Part shown: one piece after another, positions 26,763 through 37,900 of the stretch
How positions within the stretch are numbered: the stretch's first letter is position 1
Layout of the letters: each line of letters begins with the position of its first letter
NCBI GenBank assembly: GCA_017619755.1
Contig: JAFZRU010000031.1
Location: 32,875-96,874 of the forward strand
DNA from: Prevotella sp.
GTDB lineage: Bacteria; Bacteroidota; Bacteroidia; Bacteroidales; Bacteroidaceae
DNA length: 64,000 nucleotides
Direction: 5' to 3'
Notes under the pieces: generated by a model
Databases searched by the model: none
What the model was told of the DNA's origin: nothing
Seen by the model: only the letters and a program-made list of their open reading frames with translations
Made by a program: the position numbers and the translations under genes

Positions 26763-27300
26763 TGTTGTGGTCCCTTTCTTGTTGTTCGAGGAAGGCGCTG
26801 ACCTCCTCTTCGGTGCTTCGCGTGATGGCTATTCTCCCGCTTCGTGTATATTGCAACACACATCCAAATTCGTTGAGTGCCCTGAAGAGGGAAACGATGT
26901 CCTCCGTCAACCCGCTCTTCATCACCGCCACGTAGGTGGGGTTCACCTCCGTGATTTGCGCGTCGTACCGTCTGATGATGCGCGACACCTCTGGGTTGTC
27001 CAACACCACTTGTGTGGATAGTTTGTATAGTCCTGTCTCTCGTATGAATAATTGGTCGTCGGTGTAGAATTTCGCCTTCACCACGTCGATTTTCTTCTCT
27101 ATCTGCTTGGTGATTTTCTCTATCTGATCGGGGTAGCTCCATGCCGTGATGGTGTATTTGTGCACGCCATCGATGCTCGATGCCGAGACGTTGAGGCTCT
27201 CGATGTTCACCTGTCTGCGTGTAAAGACTGCGGTGATTTGGTTGAGGATGCCGGCGATGTTCTCCGAATAGACGAGCAGTGTGTAAAAAGTCTTTTCCAT
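26740..27300 (-). CDS. ilvN: Acetolactate synthase regulatory subunit (IlvN)
   Basis: 186 aa. N-terminal ACT domain (YTLLVYSENIAGILNQITAVF ... RRQVNIESLNV, residues 5-75), which binds valine for feedback inhibition of the catalytic subunit, followed by the C-terminal small-subunit domain (KAKFYTDDQLFIRETGLYKL and on). It lies 23 nt after ilvB and its end overlaps the thioesterase start. Confidence 0.93.
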   Translation of the reverse strand: MEKTFYTLLVYSENIAGILNQITAVFTRRQVNIESLNVSASSIDGVHKYTITAWSYPDQIEKITKQIEKKIDVVKAKFYTDDQLFIRETGLYKLSTQVVLDNPEVSRIIRRYDAQITEVNPTYVAVMKSGLTEDIVSLFRALNEFGCVLQYTRSGRIAITRSTEEEVSAFLEQQERDHNNANGQGR

Positions 27301-27323
27301 TGTCTTGACAAGTATGGTTGTCC

Positions 27324-29030
27324 TTATATCTCAAGCATCATTTCATCCACGCTCATTCCCGGTGGTGTGATGGGCAGCACGTCGTCGTCCTCCTTGATGG
27401 CACATTCCAGCAGGAAGGCCCCCGGGGTGTTCAGCATCTCCTGCACGGCTGCTTGCAATTCACTCCTGTCGATGAGTGCCCGGTATCCTATGCCGTAAGC
27501 TTGTGCGATGTAGCGGAATTGGGGATTGAGCATGTATGTAAACGACTTTCTCTTGTTCCAAAACATGTCCTGCCACTGCCTGACGTTTCCCAAATAGTTG
27601 TTGTTGAGCATGATCATCTTCACTGGCGAGCGTTGCTCCATGATGGTGCCAAGTTCCTCGATGCACATCTGCAACCCTCCGTCGCCCATGAAACAACAAA
27701 TGGTGCGCTCGGGGGCTCCGAAAGTGGCTCCGATGGCGGCCGGCAACCCATAACCCATAGTGCCAAGGCCTCCGCTGCTGACGACGGAGCGCTTTTTCTT
27801 GTACTTGAAATACCGGCACGAGAAGAGCTGGTTCTGCCCCACGTCGGTGACAAGTACCGCCTCTCCTTTGGTGGCCTCCGCCACGGCGTTGACAACCTCT
27901 CCCATGAGCAGCGGTCCCTCTATCGGATGAATGGCCGGCTCCACCACGGTCTCCCTCTCCTTCTGCTCAAGAGGTTTGAAGCTTTCCCTCCATTCACGGT
28001 GGTCGGCCTTCTTGAGCAATCGTGTGATGGCGGGCAGCGACACCTTGCAGTCGCCCACCACGGCCACGTCTGCCTTGACGTTCTTGTTGATTTCCGATTT
28101 GTCGATGTCCAAGTGAACCACTTTGGCCTGCTTGGCGTAGGTGTCAGTGCGTCCCGTGACCCTGTCGCTAAAACGCATGCCGATGGCTATCAACACGTCG
28201 CACTCCTGCTCCTTGAGGTTGGGGGCGTAATTCCCATGCATACCAAGCATTCCCACGTTGAGCGGGTGATCGGAGGGCAGTGCCGACAGTCCGAGCATGG
28301 TTCTTCCGGCGGGGATGTCGGCCTTCTCCAAGAATTCGAGCAACTCGTTGTGCGCGTTGCCCAGTTCCACCCCCTGCCCCACGAGTGCGAGGGGTTTCTT
28401 TGCTTGGTTGATGAGTTCCGCTGCCTGACGGACACACAACTCGTCAAGTTTGGGGTATGGCACGTAACTCCTGATGAAATTCACGTGTTGCGGCTCCCAT
28501 TCCGTAGTGCCGGTCTGTGCATTTTTCAAGAAGTCGAGCACCACTGGTCCCGGCCTTCCGCTCTTGGCGATGAAGAAAGCCCTGCTCACTGCCCACGCCA
28601 CATCCTTGGCGTGTCGTATCTGGTAACTCCATTTGGAGATGGGTTGGGAGACACCTACGAGGTCCACTTCCTGAAAGGCGTCGGTGCCAAGGGCGGCGAC
28701 ACCCACCTGCCCGGCGATGACTACGATGGGCGTAGAGTCCATCATGGCGTCAGCCACACCGGTGAGGGTGTTGGTGGCTCCCGGCCCACTGGTGACGAGG
28801 CAAACGCCCACTTCTCCGCTCACCCTGGCATATCCCTCTGCAGCGTGTGCCGCCGCTTGCTCATGCCTAACGAGGATGTGCTCAAAGGCCTTTTTCTCTC
28901 CTCGTGTGTAGTCGAAGAGTGCGTCATAGACTGGCATGATGGCCCCTCCCGGATATCCGAAGATGGTGGTGACACCCTCTTGCTGAAGCGACCTCATGAG
29001 AGCTTCCGAACCAGTGATAATCTCTTTCAT
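27324..29030 (-). CDS. ilvB: Acetolactate synthase catalytic subunit (IlvB)
   Basis: 568 aa. Thiamine-diphosphate enzyme that condenses two pyruvates (or pyruvate and 2-oxobutyrate). Seen: TIFGYPGGAIMPVYDAL near the N-terminus, the activating Glu in LVRHEQAAAHAAEGYARVSG (near 55), TSGPGATNTLTGVADAMMDS, and the ThDP/Mg2+ motif GDGGLQMCIEELGTI ... NNNYLGNVRQWQ (about 445-480). Sits 19 nt after ilvD. Confidence 0.95.
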   Translation of the reverse strand: MKEIITGSEALMRSLQQEGVTTIFGYPGGAIMPVYDALFDYTRGEKKAFEHILVRHEQAAAHAAEGYARVSGEVGVCLVTSGPGATNTLTGVADAMMDSTPIVVIAGQVGVAALGTDAFQEVDLVGVSQPISKWSYQIRHAKDVAWAVSRAFFIAKSGRPGPVVLDFLKNAQTGTTEWEPQHVNFIRSYVPYPKLDELCVRQAAELINQAKKPLALVGQGVELGNAHNELLEFLEKADIPAGRTMLGLSALPSDHPLNVGMLGMHGNYAPNLKEQECDVLIAIGMRFSDRVTGRTDTYAKQAKVVHLDIDKSEINKNVKADVAVVGDCKVSLPAITRLLKKADHREWRESFKPLEQKERETVVEPAIHPIEGPLLMGEVVNAVAEATKGEAVLVTDVGQNQLFSCRYFKYKKKRSVVSSGGLGTMGYGLPAAIGATFGAPERTICCFMGDGGLQMCIEELGTIMEQRSPVKMIMLNNNYLGNVRQWQDMFWNKRKSFTYMLNPQFRYIAQAYGIGYRALIDRSELQAAVQEMLNTPGAFLLECAIKEDDDVLPITPPGMSVDEMMLEI

Positions 29031-29049
29031 GTCGATGGTGGTTGGTGTG

Positions 29050-30858
29050 TTAAAGTATGATTCTCACGCCGCCCTTGTCGGCTGAACTGACGCTTTGGGC
29101 GTAAGCCTTGAGGGCGCGGCTCACCACTCGTTTCCTTTCGAGAGGTCGTTGCTCCCTTGCTTCGAGTTCCTGGTCGGTGAGTGCCACGTTGATGGTGCGT
29201 CGTGGTATGTCGATTTCGATGATGTCGCCGTCGATGATCTTTCCGATGTTCCCGCCGGAGGCAGCCTCGGGTGAGATGTGCCCGATGCTGAGGCCGGAAG
29301 TGCCTCCGGAGAAACGTCCGTCGGTGATGAGGGCGCACTCCTTTCCCAGATGCATGCTCTTAATATAAGAGGTGGGATAGAGCATCTCCTGCATGCCAGG
29401 ACCTCCCTTGGGCCCTTCGTGGGTGATGACGACACAGTCGCCGCTCTTCACCTTCCCGCCAAGAATTCCCTCGCAAGCGTCCTCCTGTGAGTCAAACACC
29501 TTTGCCGGTCCACGGAAGGTCCATAGTTCCTCGTCCACGCCGGCGGTCTTCACCACGCATCCGTCCTGTGCAATGTTGCCGAAGAGAACGGCGAGCCCGC
29601 CATCCTTGGTATAGGCGTGCTCGATGTCGCGGATGCAGCCATCAGCGCGGTCTTGATCAAATTCTTTCCACACCTTGTCCTGTGACCCCATCTTGGTGGA
29701 GAAGCATCCTCCGGGGGCGCTGCCATAGATACGTGCCGCCTCGTCGTCGATGCCGGCGGGGTCGGTAATGGAGTATTTCGACACGGCCTCCGCTGTGGTA
29801 AGACCATCTACGCGGATGGCGTCGAGCAAGAGACCTCCCTTCTCCAACTCGCCCATGATGCCGAGGATGCCTCCGGCCCTGCCACATTCCTGAACGCTGT
29901 ATTTTTGTGTGTTGGGAGACAGTTTGCAAAGGCATGGCACCTTGCGGCTCAGTTCGTCGATGTCACGCATCTTAAAGTCCACGCCGGCCTCTTGTGCCAC
30001 GGCGAGGAGGTGCAACACAGTGTTGGTGGAGCCGCCCATGGCGATGTCGAGCGTCATAGCGTTGAGGAAAGCATTGCGGGTGGCGATGCTTTTGGGCAGG
30101 ACGCTCTCGTCACCGTCGCGGTAGTATTTGAAAGCGTTATCGACAATCAACCTTGCGGCGTCCTGGAAGAGGCGCACGCGGTTGACATGGGTGGCCACGA
30201 TCGTGCCGTTGCCGGGCAAAGAGAGGCCGATGGCCTCGGTAAGTGAATTCATGGAGTTGGCGGTGAACATACCGGAGCAACTGCCGCAACCCGGGCAGGC
30301 GCACTGCTCAAGCTCAGCCACGTCGGCGTCGCTCATCTGCGGGTCGGCCCCCTTCACCATGGCAGTGATGAGGTCGGCATTCTCGCCACGCCATCTGCCG
30401 GCCTCCATAGGGCCTCCACTGACGAAGACGGCGGGGATGTTGAGGCGCATGGCGGCCATCAGCATGCCGGGCGTCACCTTGTCGCAGTTGGAAATGCACA
30501 CCATAGCGTCGGCCTTGTGGGCGTTCACCATGTACTCCACGCTGTCGGCGATGATGTCACGCGAGGGCAGCGAGTAAAGCATGCCGTCATGCCCCATGGC
30601 GATGCCGTCGTCGATGGCGATGGTGTTGAACTCTGCAGCATAGCATCCGAGTTTCTCGATTTCGCGCTTCACCTCCTGCCCTATCTCATGCAAGTGCGTG
30701 TGCCCCGGCACAAACTGCGTGAAGGAGTTGACCACGGCGATGATGGGTTTTCCAAACTGCTCCCTCTTCATTCCTGCGGCCACCCACAAGGCTCTTGCTC
30801 CGGCCATCTTGCGACCCTCGGTGCAAACGGCACTTCTCAATTGATGTTTCCAGTCCAT
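29050..30858 (-). CDS. ilvD: Dihydroxy-acid dehydratase (IlvD)
   Basis: 602 aa. Iron-sulfur dehydratase making 2-oxoisovalerate and 2-oxo-3-methylvalerate. Seen: cluster cysteines in [13 protein letters not shown] (about 122-134) and [17 protein letters not shown] (about 193-209), and the C-terminal [20 protein letters not shown] block. The two Cys motifs are complete, so activity is expected. First gene of the operon, behind a good promoter. Confidence 0.95.
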   Translation of the reverse strand: MDWKHQLRSAVCTEGRKMAGARALWVAAGMKREQFGKPIIAVVNSFTQFVPGHTHLHEIGQEVKREIEKLGCYAAEFNTIAIDDGIAMGHDGMLYSLPSRDIIADSVEYMVNAHKADAMVCISNCDKVTPGMLMAAMRLNIPAVFVSGGPMEAGRWRGENADLITAMVKGADPQMSDADVAELEQCACPGCGSCSGMFTANSMNSLTEAIGLSLPGNGTIVATHVNRVRLFQDAARLIVDNAFKYYRDGDESVLPKSIATRNAFLNAMTLDIAMGGSTNTVLHLLAVAQEAGVDFKMRDIDELSRKVPCLCKLSPNTQKYSVQECGRAGGILGIMGELEKGGLLLDAIRVDGLTTAEAVSKYSITDPAGIDDEAARIYGSAPGGCFSTKMGSQDKVWKEFDQDRADGCIRDIEHAYTKDGGLAVLFGNIAQDGCVVKTAGVDEELWTFRGPAKVFDSQEDACEGILGGKVKSGDCVVITHEGPKGGPGMQEMLYPTSYIKSMHLGKECALITDGRFSGGTSGLSIGHISPEAASGGNIGKIIDGDIIEIDIPRRTINVALTDQELEAREQRPLERKRVVSRALKAYAQSVSSADKGGVRIIL

Positions 30859-30921
30859 AATGCTTGTTATTTCTTTCTACCTTTCCTAACGCCTGACACT
30901 TGCAGCCAGGCGTTTGAAATG

Positions 30922-30953
30922 CAAAGGTAGTTAGTTTTTGCGTAACGACCAAT
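30922..30953 (-). promoter_or_regulatory. Predicted promoter of the ilvD-B-N-thioesterase-ilvC operon
   Basis: ATTG (30953-30950), a 20-nt spacer and TACCTTTG (30929-30922) on the minus strand, leader about 55 nt. I see no leader peptide rich in Ile/Val/Leu. The remaining gap to 31235 holds no gene. Confidence 0.7.
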
Positions 30954-31235
30954 CATTTACATACAAAAATTGCTTTTTGCCTACAAAACGCAAGTGAAAT
31001 GGCGGCTCCTATTACATTGAAAGGCTCCTCATACCACCATTTCCCAGCAACATTGATGGACTGATGTCAAATTGAAAGATGACTGAGAGCACCCCGCTCC
31101 GAAAAGAGTTAATAAACTTTAAAAGGAAGGGGAGGCCATTAGACATCGCGGAAGAATTGACATCTAATTAATAATATAACATTTCCAAGATTAGGTTACC
31201 AAACGATTTTAAGTCACATCCTGAACAATACTATT

Positions 31236-32240
31236 ATGGACAAAGATGGAATTTTGCGCGTTGGCGTCGTCGGCACCGGATGGATTGCCGAAAAAGCCGC
31301 CATCACCCTCAACGGTCTCTACACCTGCGAATGCCACGCCATCGCTTCACGGACGCTTGAAAAAGCAGAGGCTTTCGCCAAGAAATGGCACATTCCGAAA
31401 GCCTACGGTTCCTACAGCGAACTCTACGCCAACCCCGACATCGACCTGGTATATGTCGGCACACCCCACTCCCACCATTATGAGGTGACACGCGACGCCC
31501 TGCTCGCCGGCAAACCCTGTTTGGTGGAGAAAGCCTTCATGGCCAACCTCGCCCAGTCACGCGCCATTGTCACACTGGCCCGCGAACGAGGCCTTTTCCT
31601 CGCCGAGGCCATCTGGACCCGCTACCAACCCGCCGTGAACATCATCAAACAACTCCTGAACAGCGGACGCATCGGCACGCCCCGCCTCCTCACCGCCACC
31701 CTCGGATACAGCATGGGCGACAAACCCCGCATTATGCGAGCCGACCTCTGCGGGGGAGCACTTCTCGACCTCGGCGTCTATGCCCTCAACTTCACACGGA
31801 TGTTCTTCCCCGCAGACATCGAGAGCATCGACAGCCAATGCGTGAAAAGCACCACCGGCATGGACCTCACCAATGCCATCACCCTCGTCCTGGCCGACGG
31901 CATGCTCTGCAACCTGCAGTCGAGCGCCGCCTGCGTGGGCGACAACATCGGCGTCATCGCCGGCACCGACGGCAACCTCATCATCGACAACATCAACAAC
32001 CCGCAGAAAATCACCGTCAACACACACGACCGCGAGTTTGTGGAAGACATACACGTACCCACACAAATCACAGGATACGAATACCAGTTCATCGCGTGCC
32101 GAAAAGCCCTCGCCGAAGGACTGCTCGAACCACGAGAGATGCCACACCAAGAAACCCTCTACATCATGGAACTGATGGACGGCCTCCGCAAAAAATGGGG
32201 CGTTCACTACCCCATGGACGACGAAGAGCCAGCCTTGTAA
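31236..32240 (+). CDS. Gfo/Idh/MocA-family oxidoreductase
   Basis: 334 aa. N-terminal Rossmann fold (LRVGVVGTGWIAEKAA, residues 8-23), the family Lys in the GKPCLVEKAFM segment (near 97, the EKP-like motif written EKA here), and a C-terminal beta-sheet domain (GGALLDLGVYALNFTRMFF, near 175). Such enzymes oxidise or reduce sugars and cyclitols with NAD(P). The EKP proline is replaced by alanine, a conservative change. It lies 56 nt upstream of the GH9 gene, so a role in sugar use is plausible. Substrate not predictable. Confidence 0.85.
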   Translation: MDKDGILRVGVVGTGWIAEKAAITLNGLYTCECHAIASRTLEKAEAFAKKWHIPKAYGSYSELYANPDIDLVYVGTPHSHHYEVTRDALLAGKPCLVEKAFMANLAQSRAIVTLARERGLFLAEAIWTRYQPAVNIIKQLLNSGRIGTPRLLTATLGYSMGDKPRIMRADLCGGALLDLGVYALNFTRMFFPADIESIDSQCVKSTTGMDLTNAITLVLADGMLCNLQSSAACVGDNIGVIAGTDGNLIIDNINNPQKITVNTHDREFVEDIHVPTQITGYEYQFIACRKALAEGLLEPREMPHQETLYIMELMDGLRKKWGVHYPMDDEEPAL

Positions 32241-32296
32241 GCCACGCCGCCGCATCATCACAAAGCATCATACCTACCTAACAACCTACGACAAGC

Positions 32297-34834
32297 ATGA
32301 CAAGAATGAGAACATTAATTACTTTGGCTGGCCTGACAGCCGCCACCTTCCTACCCGCCCAAGACCTCCAACTCAACGACCTCGACTATTTCGAACGCCA
32401 AGGAGTCAACATCCTTGTGTTCAGCAACAGTTTCAACGGAGGCTTCAACGACGAGAAAAACTCCGGCATCGAGGTGGTGCACCACGGCGTGCGCACCATC
32501 CAAGGCGGTGCCATCAGACTGAACAACACCCCGGAGCAGTGGGACCTCGTGCCAAAGATGACCAACAGGCGCATCGACCACGAGGCCAAGAGCATCGAGG
32601 TGAGCATGCGCTACGACGACTATGACTTCGACAGTCGCGTGGTGGTCACCGCCAAAGGAAAGGCGGTGGAGATCGCCGTGTGGCTCGACAAACCCGTCCC
32701 GGAGGCCATCGCAGGAGAGGCAGGCCTCAACTTGGAGTTCCTGCCATCACAATACTGGCTCAAAACCTTCATCGTGGATGGACGCTTGGGACGACTGCCA
32801 CGCTACGCCACCAGTGCCACCATCGCACGACCCAACAGCCAGAAACCCAGGCAGTTCAAGGGCTTCAAGACCTACGATGACCGAGGCACCGGACGCTTCA
32901 TCGACCCTCTGCCCATCGAACAAGGGCACGCCTTCACCCTCGCCACCGACGACCCGGAGCGCATGGTGAGCATCAGCAGCAGCGATGCCGAATTATCCCT
33001 CTACGACGGACGGATGCTGGCACAAAACGGATGGTTTGTCATCCGCAGCATCCTGCCCAAAGGACGCACCGGAAAGGTGGTGACATGGACCGTCGAGCCT
33101 CACGCCATCAAGGGATGGATAAGACAACCCAACATCGGCTTCTCACAGGTGGGGTACATCCCCGACCAGCCAAAGATTGCCGTCGTAGAACTCGACAAGA
33201 AAGACACGCCACGCTCCACCGCCACGTTGATGCGCATCGACGGCGAAGGCAAGGCGAAGGAAGCCTTCACCGCCACGCTCAAGCCATGGGGAGACTATTT
33301 CAAATACAACTACGTGAAATTCGACTTCACCCAAGTCACCGAGCCCGGCGTCTATTACATCCAATATGGCAACACGCGCACCAACGACTTCCTCATCGAC
33401 GAACATGTCTATGACAAAATCACCGACGCCACCACCGACGTGTGGGTGCCCATCCACATGAACCACATGTATGTGAACGAGGGCTACCGCACATGGCACG
33501 GCGAGCCATTCAAAGAAGGCTACCTGCAAGCCCCGCCCAGCGACCACTTCGACCTGCACTCCCAAGGCCCCACCACCGACACCAAATACAAACCCCTCGA
33601 ACTCATCCCGGGACTGAACATCGGAGGTTTCTTCGATGCCGGAGACTTCGACATCGAGACGGGCTTCAACATCAACGTGGTGCACAACTTCATCCGCACA
33701 TGGGAACTCTTCAAACCCATGCGCGACGAGACTTTTGTCAGTCAGGAGCAGCGATACGTGGACCTCCACCGACCCGACGGAATACCCGACATCCTGCAAT
33801 TCATCGAGCACGGCACCCTCAACCTTGTGGCTCAGGCAGAGCAGATAGGGCACATGGCCTCCACCCTCTCCAACTCGATTCTCGACAACTACCACCACTT
33901 AGGCGATGCAGCCAGCATCACAGACGGCAAGCACTACGACCCCTCGCTGAAACCCTACGAGACATCGGCCGACGGCAAGCGGAGCGGTACGCCCGACGAC
34001 CTGTGGGCCTTCACCACCCGCAACCCGTCGCTCGACCTGCAGGCCGCCACCATGTTCGCCGCCGCCAGCCGAGCACTCACCGGATACAACGACGCTCTGG
34101 CCGGGCGTGCCCTGACGCAGTCGAAGCGCCTCATGGAGGAAGCCACCGAACTGATGAAAGGACGGAACGAAAACAATGGCAACAACAGGAGAAACAGAGG
34201 CTCAGGAAACCTCTCCACCCAACTGCAGCTCTATGCCGCCACCAATGAAAAGCAATACCTCAACGCCTTCAACCAACAGATATGGAGCGCGCTTGACCGA
34301 GGCATGCTCCAAAATATGCAAACAGCACTCGACGCCATCCCATACATGGACGAAGGCTACCGCAAAAAACTGAAGCCATACGTGGTGAAATACTCACTAT
34401 ACATCGACAGCCTCAACAGCGACAACCCATACGGCGTACCCATAGGACTGGGCAACTGGGCGGGAGGAAATGCCACACTCAGTTTCGGCACCACCGTATG
34501 CTTCGCACACAGATACTACCCCGACGTCGTCAAGAGGGACGTCGTCTTCCGCACTGCCAACTGGCTCTACGGATGCCATCCCTACCACAACTACTCCTTT
34601 GTCGCAGCAGTGGGAGCCGCCAGACCCAAGGCCGTCTTCTACGGCAACAATCGCGCCGACTTCTCCTTCATCCCCGGCAACGTAGCTCCAGGTCTGCTCT
34701 TCAGGCATCCCGACCATTTCGAGAATTTCGACGACTGGCCTTTCCTCTGGGGACAGAACGAAGGCACCATCGCCGGAAACACACAATACATCATCTTTGG
34801 CTCCATCCTGAAAGACATCGTGGGAAAGAAATAA
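32297..34834 (+). CDS. Glycoside hydrolase family 9 (endoglucanase-type) with N-terminal beta domains
   Basis: 845 aa with a signal peptide (MTRMRTLITLAGLTAATFLPAQ). An N-terminal beta region (about 25-270), an Ig-like CelD_N-type module (IGFSQVGYIPDQPKIAVVELD, about 278-375), then an alpha/alpha barrel. Catalytic region GGFFDAGDFDIETGFN (about 438-453) supplies the Asp base/nucleophile pair as in GGWYDAGDY of GH9. Later family blocks are NWLYGCHPYHNYSFV and WGQNEGTIAGN, where the Glu should be the acid. Likely an endo-beta-glucanase or related glucan hydrolase in the periplasm or at the surface; the substrate is inferred from the family only. No SusC/SusD pair nearby. Confidence 0.87.
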   Translation: MTRMRTLITLAGLTAATFLPAQDLQLNDLDYFERQGVNILVFSNSFNGGFNDEKNSGIEVVHHGVRTIQGGAIRLNNTPEQWDLVPKMTNRRIDHEAKSIEVSMRYDDYDFDSRVVVTAKGKAVEIAVWLDKPVPEAIAGEAGLNLEFLPSQYWLKTFIVDGRLGRLPRYATSATIARPNSQKPRQFKGFKTYDDRGTGRFIDPLPIEQGHAFTLATDDPERMVSISSSDAELSLYDGRMLAQNGWFVIRSILPKGRTGKVVTWTVEPHAIKGWIRQPNIGFSQVGYIPDQPKIAVVELDKKDTPRSTATLMRIDGEGKAKEAFTATLKPWGDYFKYNYVKFDFTQVTEPGVYYIQYGNTRTNDFLIDEHVYDKITDATTDVWVPIHMNHMYVNEGYRTWHGEPFKEGYLQAPPSDHFDLHSQGPTTDTKYKPLELIPGLNIGGFFDAGDFDIETGFNINVVHNFIRTWELFKPMRDETFVSQEQRYVDLHRPDGIPDILQFIEHGTLNLVAQAEQIGHMASTLSNSILDNYHHLGDAASITDGKHYDPSLKPYETSADGKRSGTPDDLWAFTTRNPSLDLQAATMFAAASRALTGYNDALAGRALTQSKRLMEEATELMKGRNENNGNNRRNRGSGNLSTQLQLYAATNEKQYLNAFNQQIWSALDRGMLQNMQTALDAIPYMDEGYRKKLKPYVVKYSLYIDSLNSDNPYGVPIGLGNWAGGNATLSFGTTVCFAHRYYPDVVKRDVVFRTANWLYGCHPYHNYSFVAAVGAARPKAVFYGNNRADFSFIPGNVAPGLLFRHPDHFENFDDWPFLWGQNEGTIAGNTQYIIFGSILKDIVGKK

Positions 34835-34861
34835 GGGAGAGATGAAAAAAATGCGCCAATC

Positions 34862-34893
34862 TTTGCCAATATGGCAGAAAAAGGTTATTTTTG
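34862..34893 (+). promoter_or_regulatory. Predicted promoter of the beta-helix protein
   Basis: TTTG (34862-34865), a 20-nt spacer and TATTTTTG (34886-34893): a full consensus match. It overlaps a possible TTG start at 34891, which supports the ATG at 34915 as the real start. Confidence 0.8.
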
Positions 34894-34914
34894 CCGTCTA
34901 ATTGCCTTTTTCCC

Positions 34915-37900
34915 ATGAGAAGACGCACCACCACCCTGCTGATAGCCCTGACAGTGGCCGCCACCGGCCTTTTTGCGCAGAAGAAGTCGAAGAGAGAGCT
35001 CCATGTGCCGATGGACTACTCCACTTGCGGCTACCACGCCTCCGAACGCACCATCCCCATGGTGCCGGAGACCATCTTCCTCACGTGGCAGAGCGGCGAC
35101 TGCTCCCCACTCATCCAAGCCGCCCTCGACCAAGTGGCATCGCAAAAGGCCGACAAACAAGGGCTGCGTGGTGCCGTGGTGCTTGGAGAAGGTTCCTGGC
35201 GGTTGGAGCGTCCGCTGCGCATCAACGCATCCGGCGTGACACTCTGCGGCATGGGGCGCGACAAGACCATTCTGACCCTGCATGGCCCGCAACGCGGTGC
35301 CATCGTGTATGTGGAGGGCAACGCCTCTCCCACCCTGGCAGGAGATACCATCCACGTGGTCGGCACGGTGAAAGCCGGTAGCACCACGCTCACGCTCGAC
35401 CGTGCCACGTTACATATCGGCGACCGCGTCCTCATCACACGCCCTTGCACCCGCGAGTGGATTGACCACCTCGCCATGGGCGACTTTGGCGGCGGCCTCG
35501 ATTACACTGGATGGAAACCTACCGACATTGACATCACCTGGAACCGCACCGTCGTCGCCATCTCGGGCAATGCCATCACCCTCGACGCCCCCGTCACTAC
35601 CACCATCACCCCTGAATACGGCGGGGCTTTCATCCTGCGCCACAGCCCCTTAGGAGAGTTATCCGAATGTGGTGTGGAGGATTTGACTTTGGAGGCCGCC
35701 GTGAACGACTGGAACGCCAAAGACGAGGACCACTGCTGGGATGGCGTGTTCATGGAGCACGTGCGCGACAGCTGGGTGCGCCGCGTCGGTTTCCGTCACC
35801 TGGCAGGCAGTGCTGTCAACCTGCAAAAGCACACTATCCGCATCACGGTGGAGGACTGCATCGCCAAAGAACCCGTCTCAGAGGTGGGTGGCTGGCGCCG
35901 CAACGTCTTCCTCACCCGAGGGCAACAATGCCTCTTCCAACGCTGTGTTTCACGCCAAGGCATCCACGACTTCTCAGCCGGCTACTGCGCCGCCGGCCCC
36001 AACGCCTTCGTGCAGTGCGAGGGTGAGGAGGCCTTGGGTTTCAGCGGCAGCACCGGCTCCTGGGCGGCAGGACTGCTCTTCGACATCGTCAACATCGATG
36101 GCCACGACCTGCGTTTCGCCAATCTCGAACAATTCCAGTTCGGCACAGGGTGGAACACCGCCAACTCCATGTTCTGGCAATGCACCGCCTCCACCATCGA
36201 GTGCTACTCTCCCGACAGCGACAACCGATGCAGCGCCCACGGCTGCTGGGGCACGCTCACCGGCAACGGCGAGTGGACAAGCAGCAACGACCACGTCTCG
36301 CCACGCTCCCTCTACTACGACCAACTGCAACGCCGCCTCTCTACACTCCCGTCTCCTCCCGCCCACCTTGAAGCTTTCATCGACAGCTTGGCACACATCC
36401 TCCCACGCTCCACCAACGCCACCACCTCGCCCACCGTGGAGCAAGCCATGGAGATGGCACAAGAGTCGCTCCACTACCCACGCCTCACCATGGAGATGTG
36501 GATAGACAGCATCCATGCCATGAAGCCTGAGGTATCTAGAATATCTAGACCATCTAGAGTATCTAGAAAATCTAGAGAATCTAGACCTTCTATCAATCAT
36601 CAATCCCATGATGAGGCTGGGCCGCGCATCGCCCTGACGGGCGGCGTGGTCACCTCCGATGGCCTCCTGCTCTCTGGCCGTGAATACGCCATCCCTTGGT
36701 GGAGCGGCCGCGTGAAGGATAATTTCGTGGAGCGTGAGGCGAAAGACGCCATCACCCGTTTCGTCCCGGGTCGCGAGGGCCGCGGCTGGACCGACTGCAT
36801 GGACAGCGTGGTGAGCCACCTCAAGGAACAAGGCTTCACCTCCCTCCACCACCACTACGGGCTATGGTACGACCTGCGCCGCACCGACCATGAGCGCGTC
36901 AGACGAGCCGACGGCGATGTTTGGGCACCCTTCTACGAGCAGCCCTTCGCCCGCAGCGGACAAAGCGTGGCGTGGGACGGACTATCGCGTTACGACCTTT
37001 CTCGCCCCAACCAATGGTACTGGAGCCGACTGAGAGAATTCGCAGAAAAGGCTGTCAGCAGCGGCATCCTTCTCCTCCACGAGCATTACTTCCAGCACAA
37101 CATCTTGGAGGCCGGAGCACACTGGGTGGACTGCCCCTGGCGCCCGGTGAACAACATCAATGGCACCGACTTCCCCGAACCAGTACCCTTCGCCGGAGAC
37201 AAACGCATCTTCATCGCAGAGCAGTTTTACAACGAGCAGAGCGAGGTCCAGCGCCCCCTCCACCGCCAATACATCAGGATGTGCTTGGAGCAGCTGAAAG
37301 ACCAACCCAACGTGGTACACCTACTTAGTGCAGAATACACCGGGCCGCTCCATTTCACACGCTTTTGGCTGCAGACCATCGCCGAGTGGGTGCAGGAGAC
37401 TGGTCGCCACCCTCTCATTGCCCTCAGTTGCACCAAGGACGCTCAAGACAGTATCATGGCCGACCCGGAGTTGAGCAAAGTGGTGGATATCATTGACATA
37501 CGCTACTGGCACTACAACACCGAAGGACTATGGGCACCGGAGGCTGGGCGAAACATGGCCCCCCGCCAGTGGATGCGCAAGATGAAGGTGGGCAAGACGG
37601 GCTTCGACGAGGTCTATCGCGCCGTCCGCGAGTGCCACGACCGCTTCCCTGGAAAGGCCATCACCTATTCCTCCCAAGGCGCAACGGAAAACGGGTGGGC
37701 CGTACTCTTCGCAGGAGGCTCGCTACCGGCACTGCCCTTCACCGCAGCCACCGCCACCCCGTTGCAGCTCCAACTGCTGAAGGCCATGGGAAGTATGCAG
37801 CCGATGACTTGCGACGGCGGACTCGCCATGGGCGACGGAACCTCCAATTTCCTCGTGATGGCCAACGGACAAGTTGTCATTGCTGCCCCCGCCGGCAATT

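Noticed and set aside
27318-29060. A 580-codon open frame on the + strand
   Set aside because: It lies exactly opposite ilvB, whose protein has all family motifs; the + frame is His/Val-rich without motifs and is a codon-bias shadow. The same applies to the long + frames opposite glmM (44213-45595), the double esterase (55267-56595) and the helicase (56718-58163).
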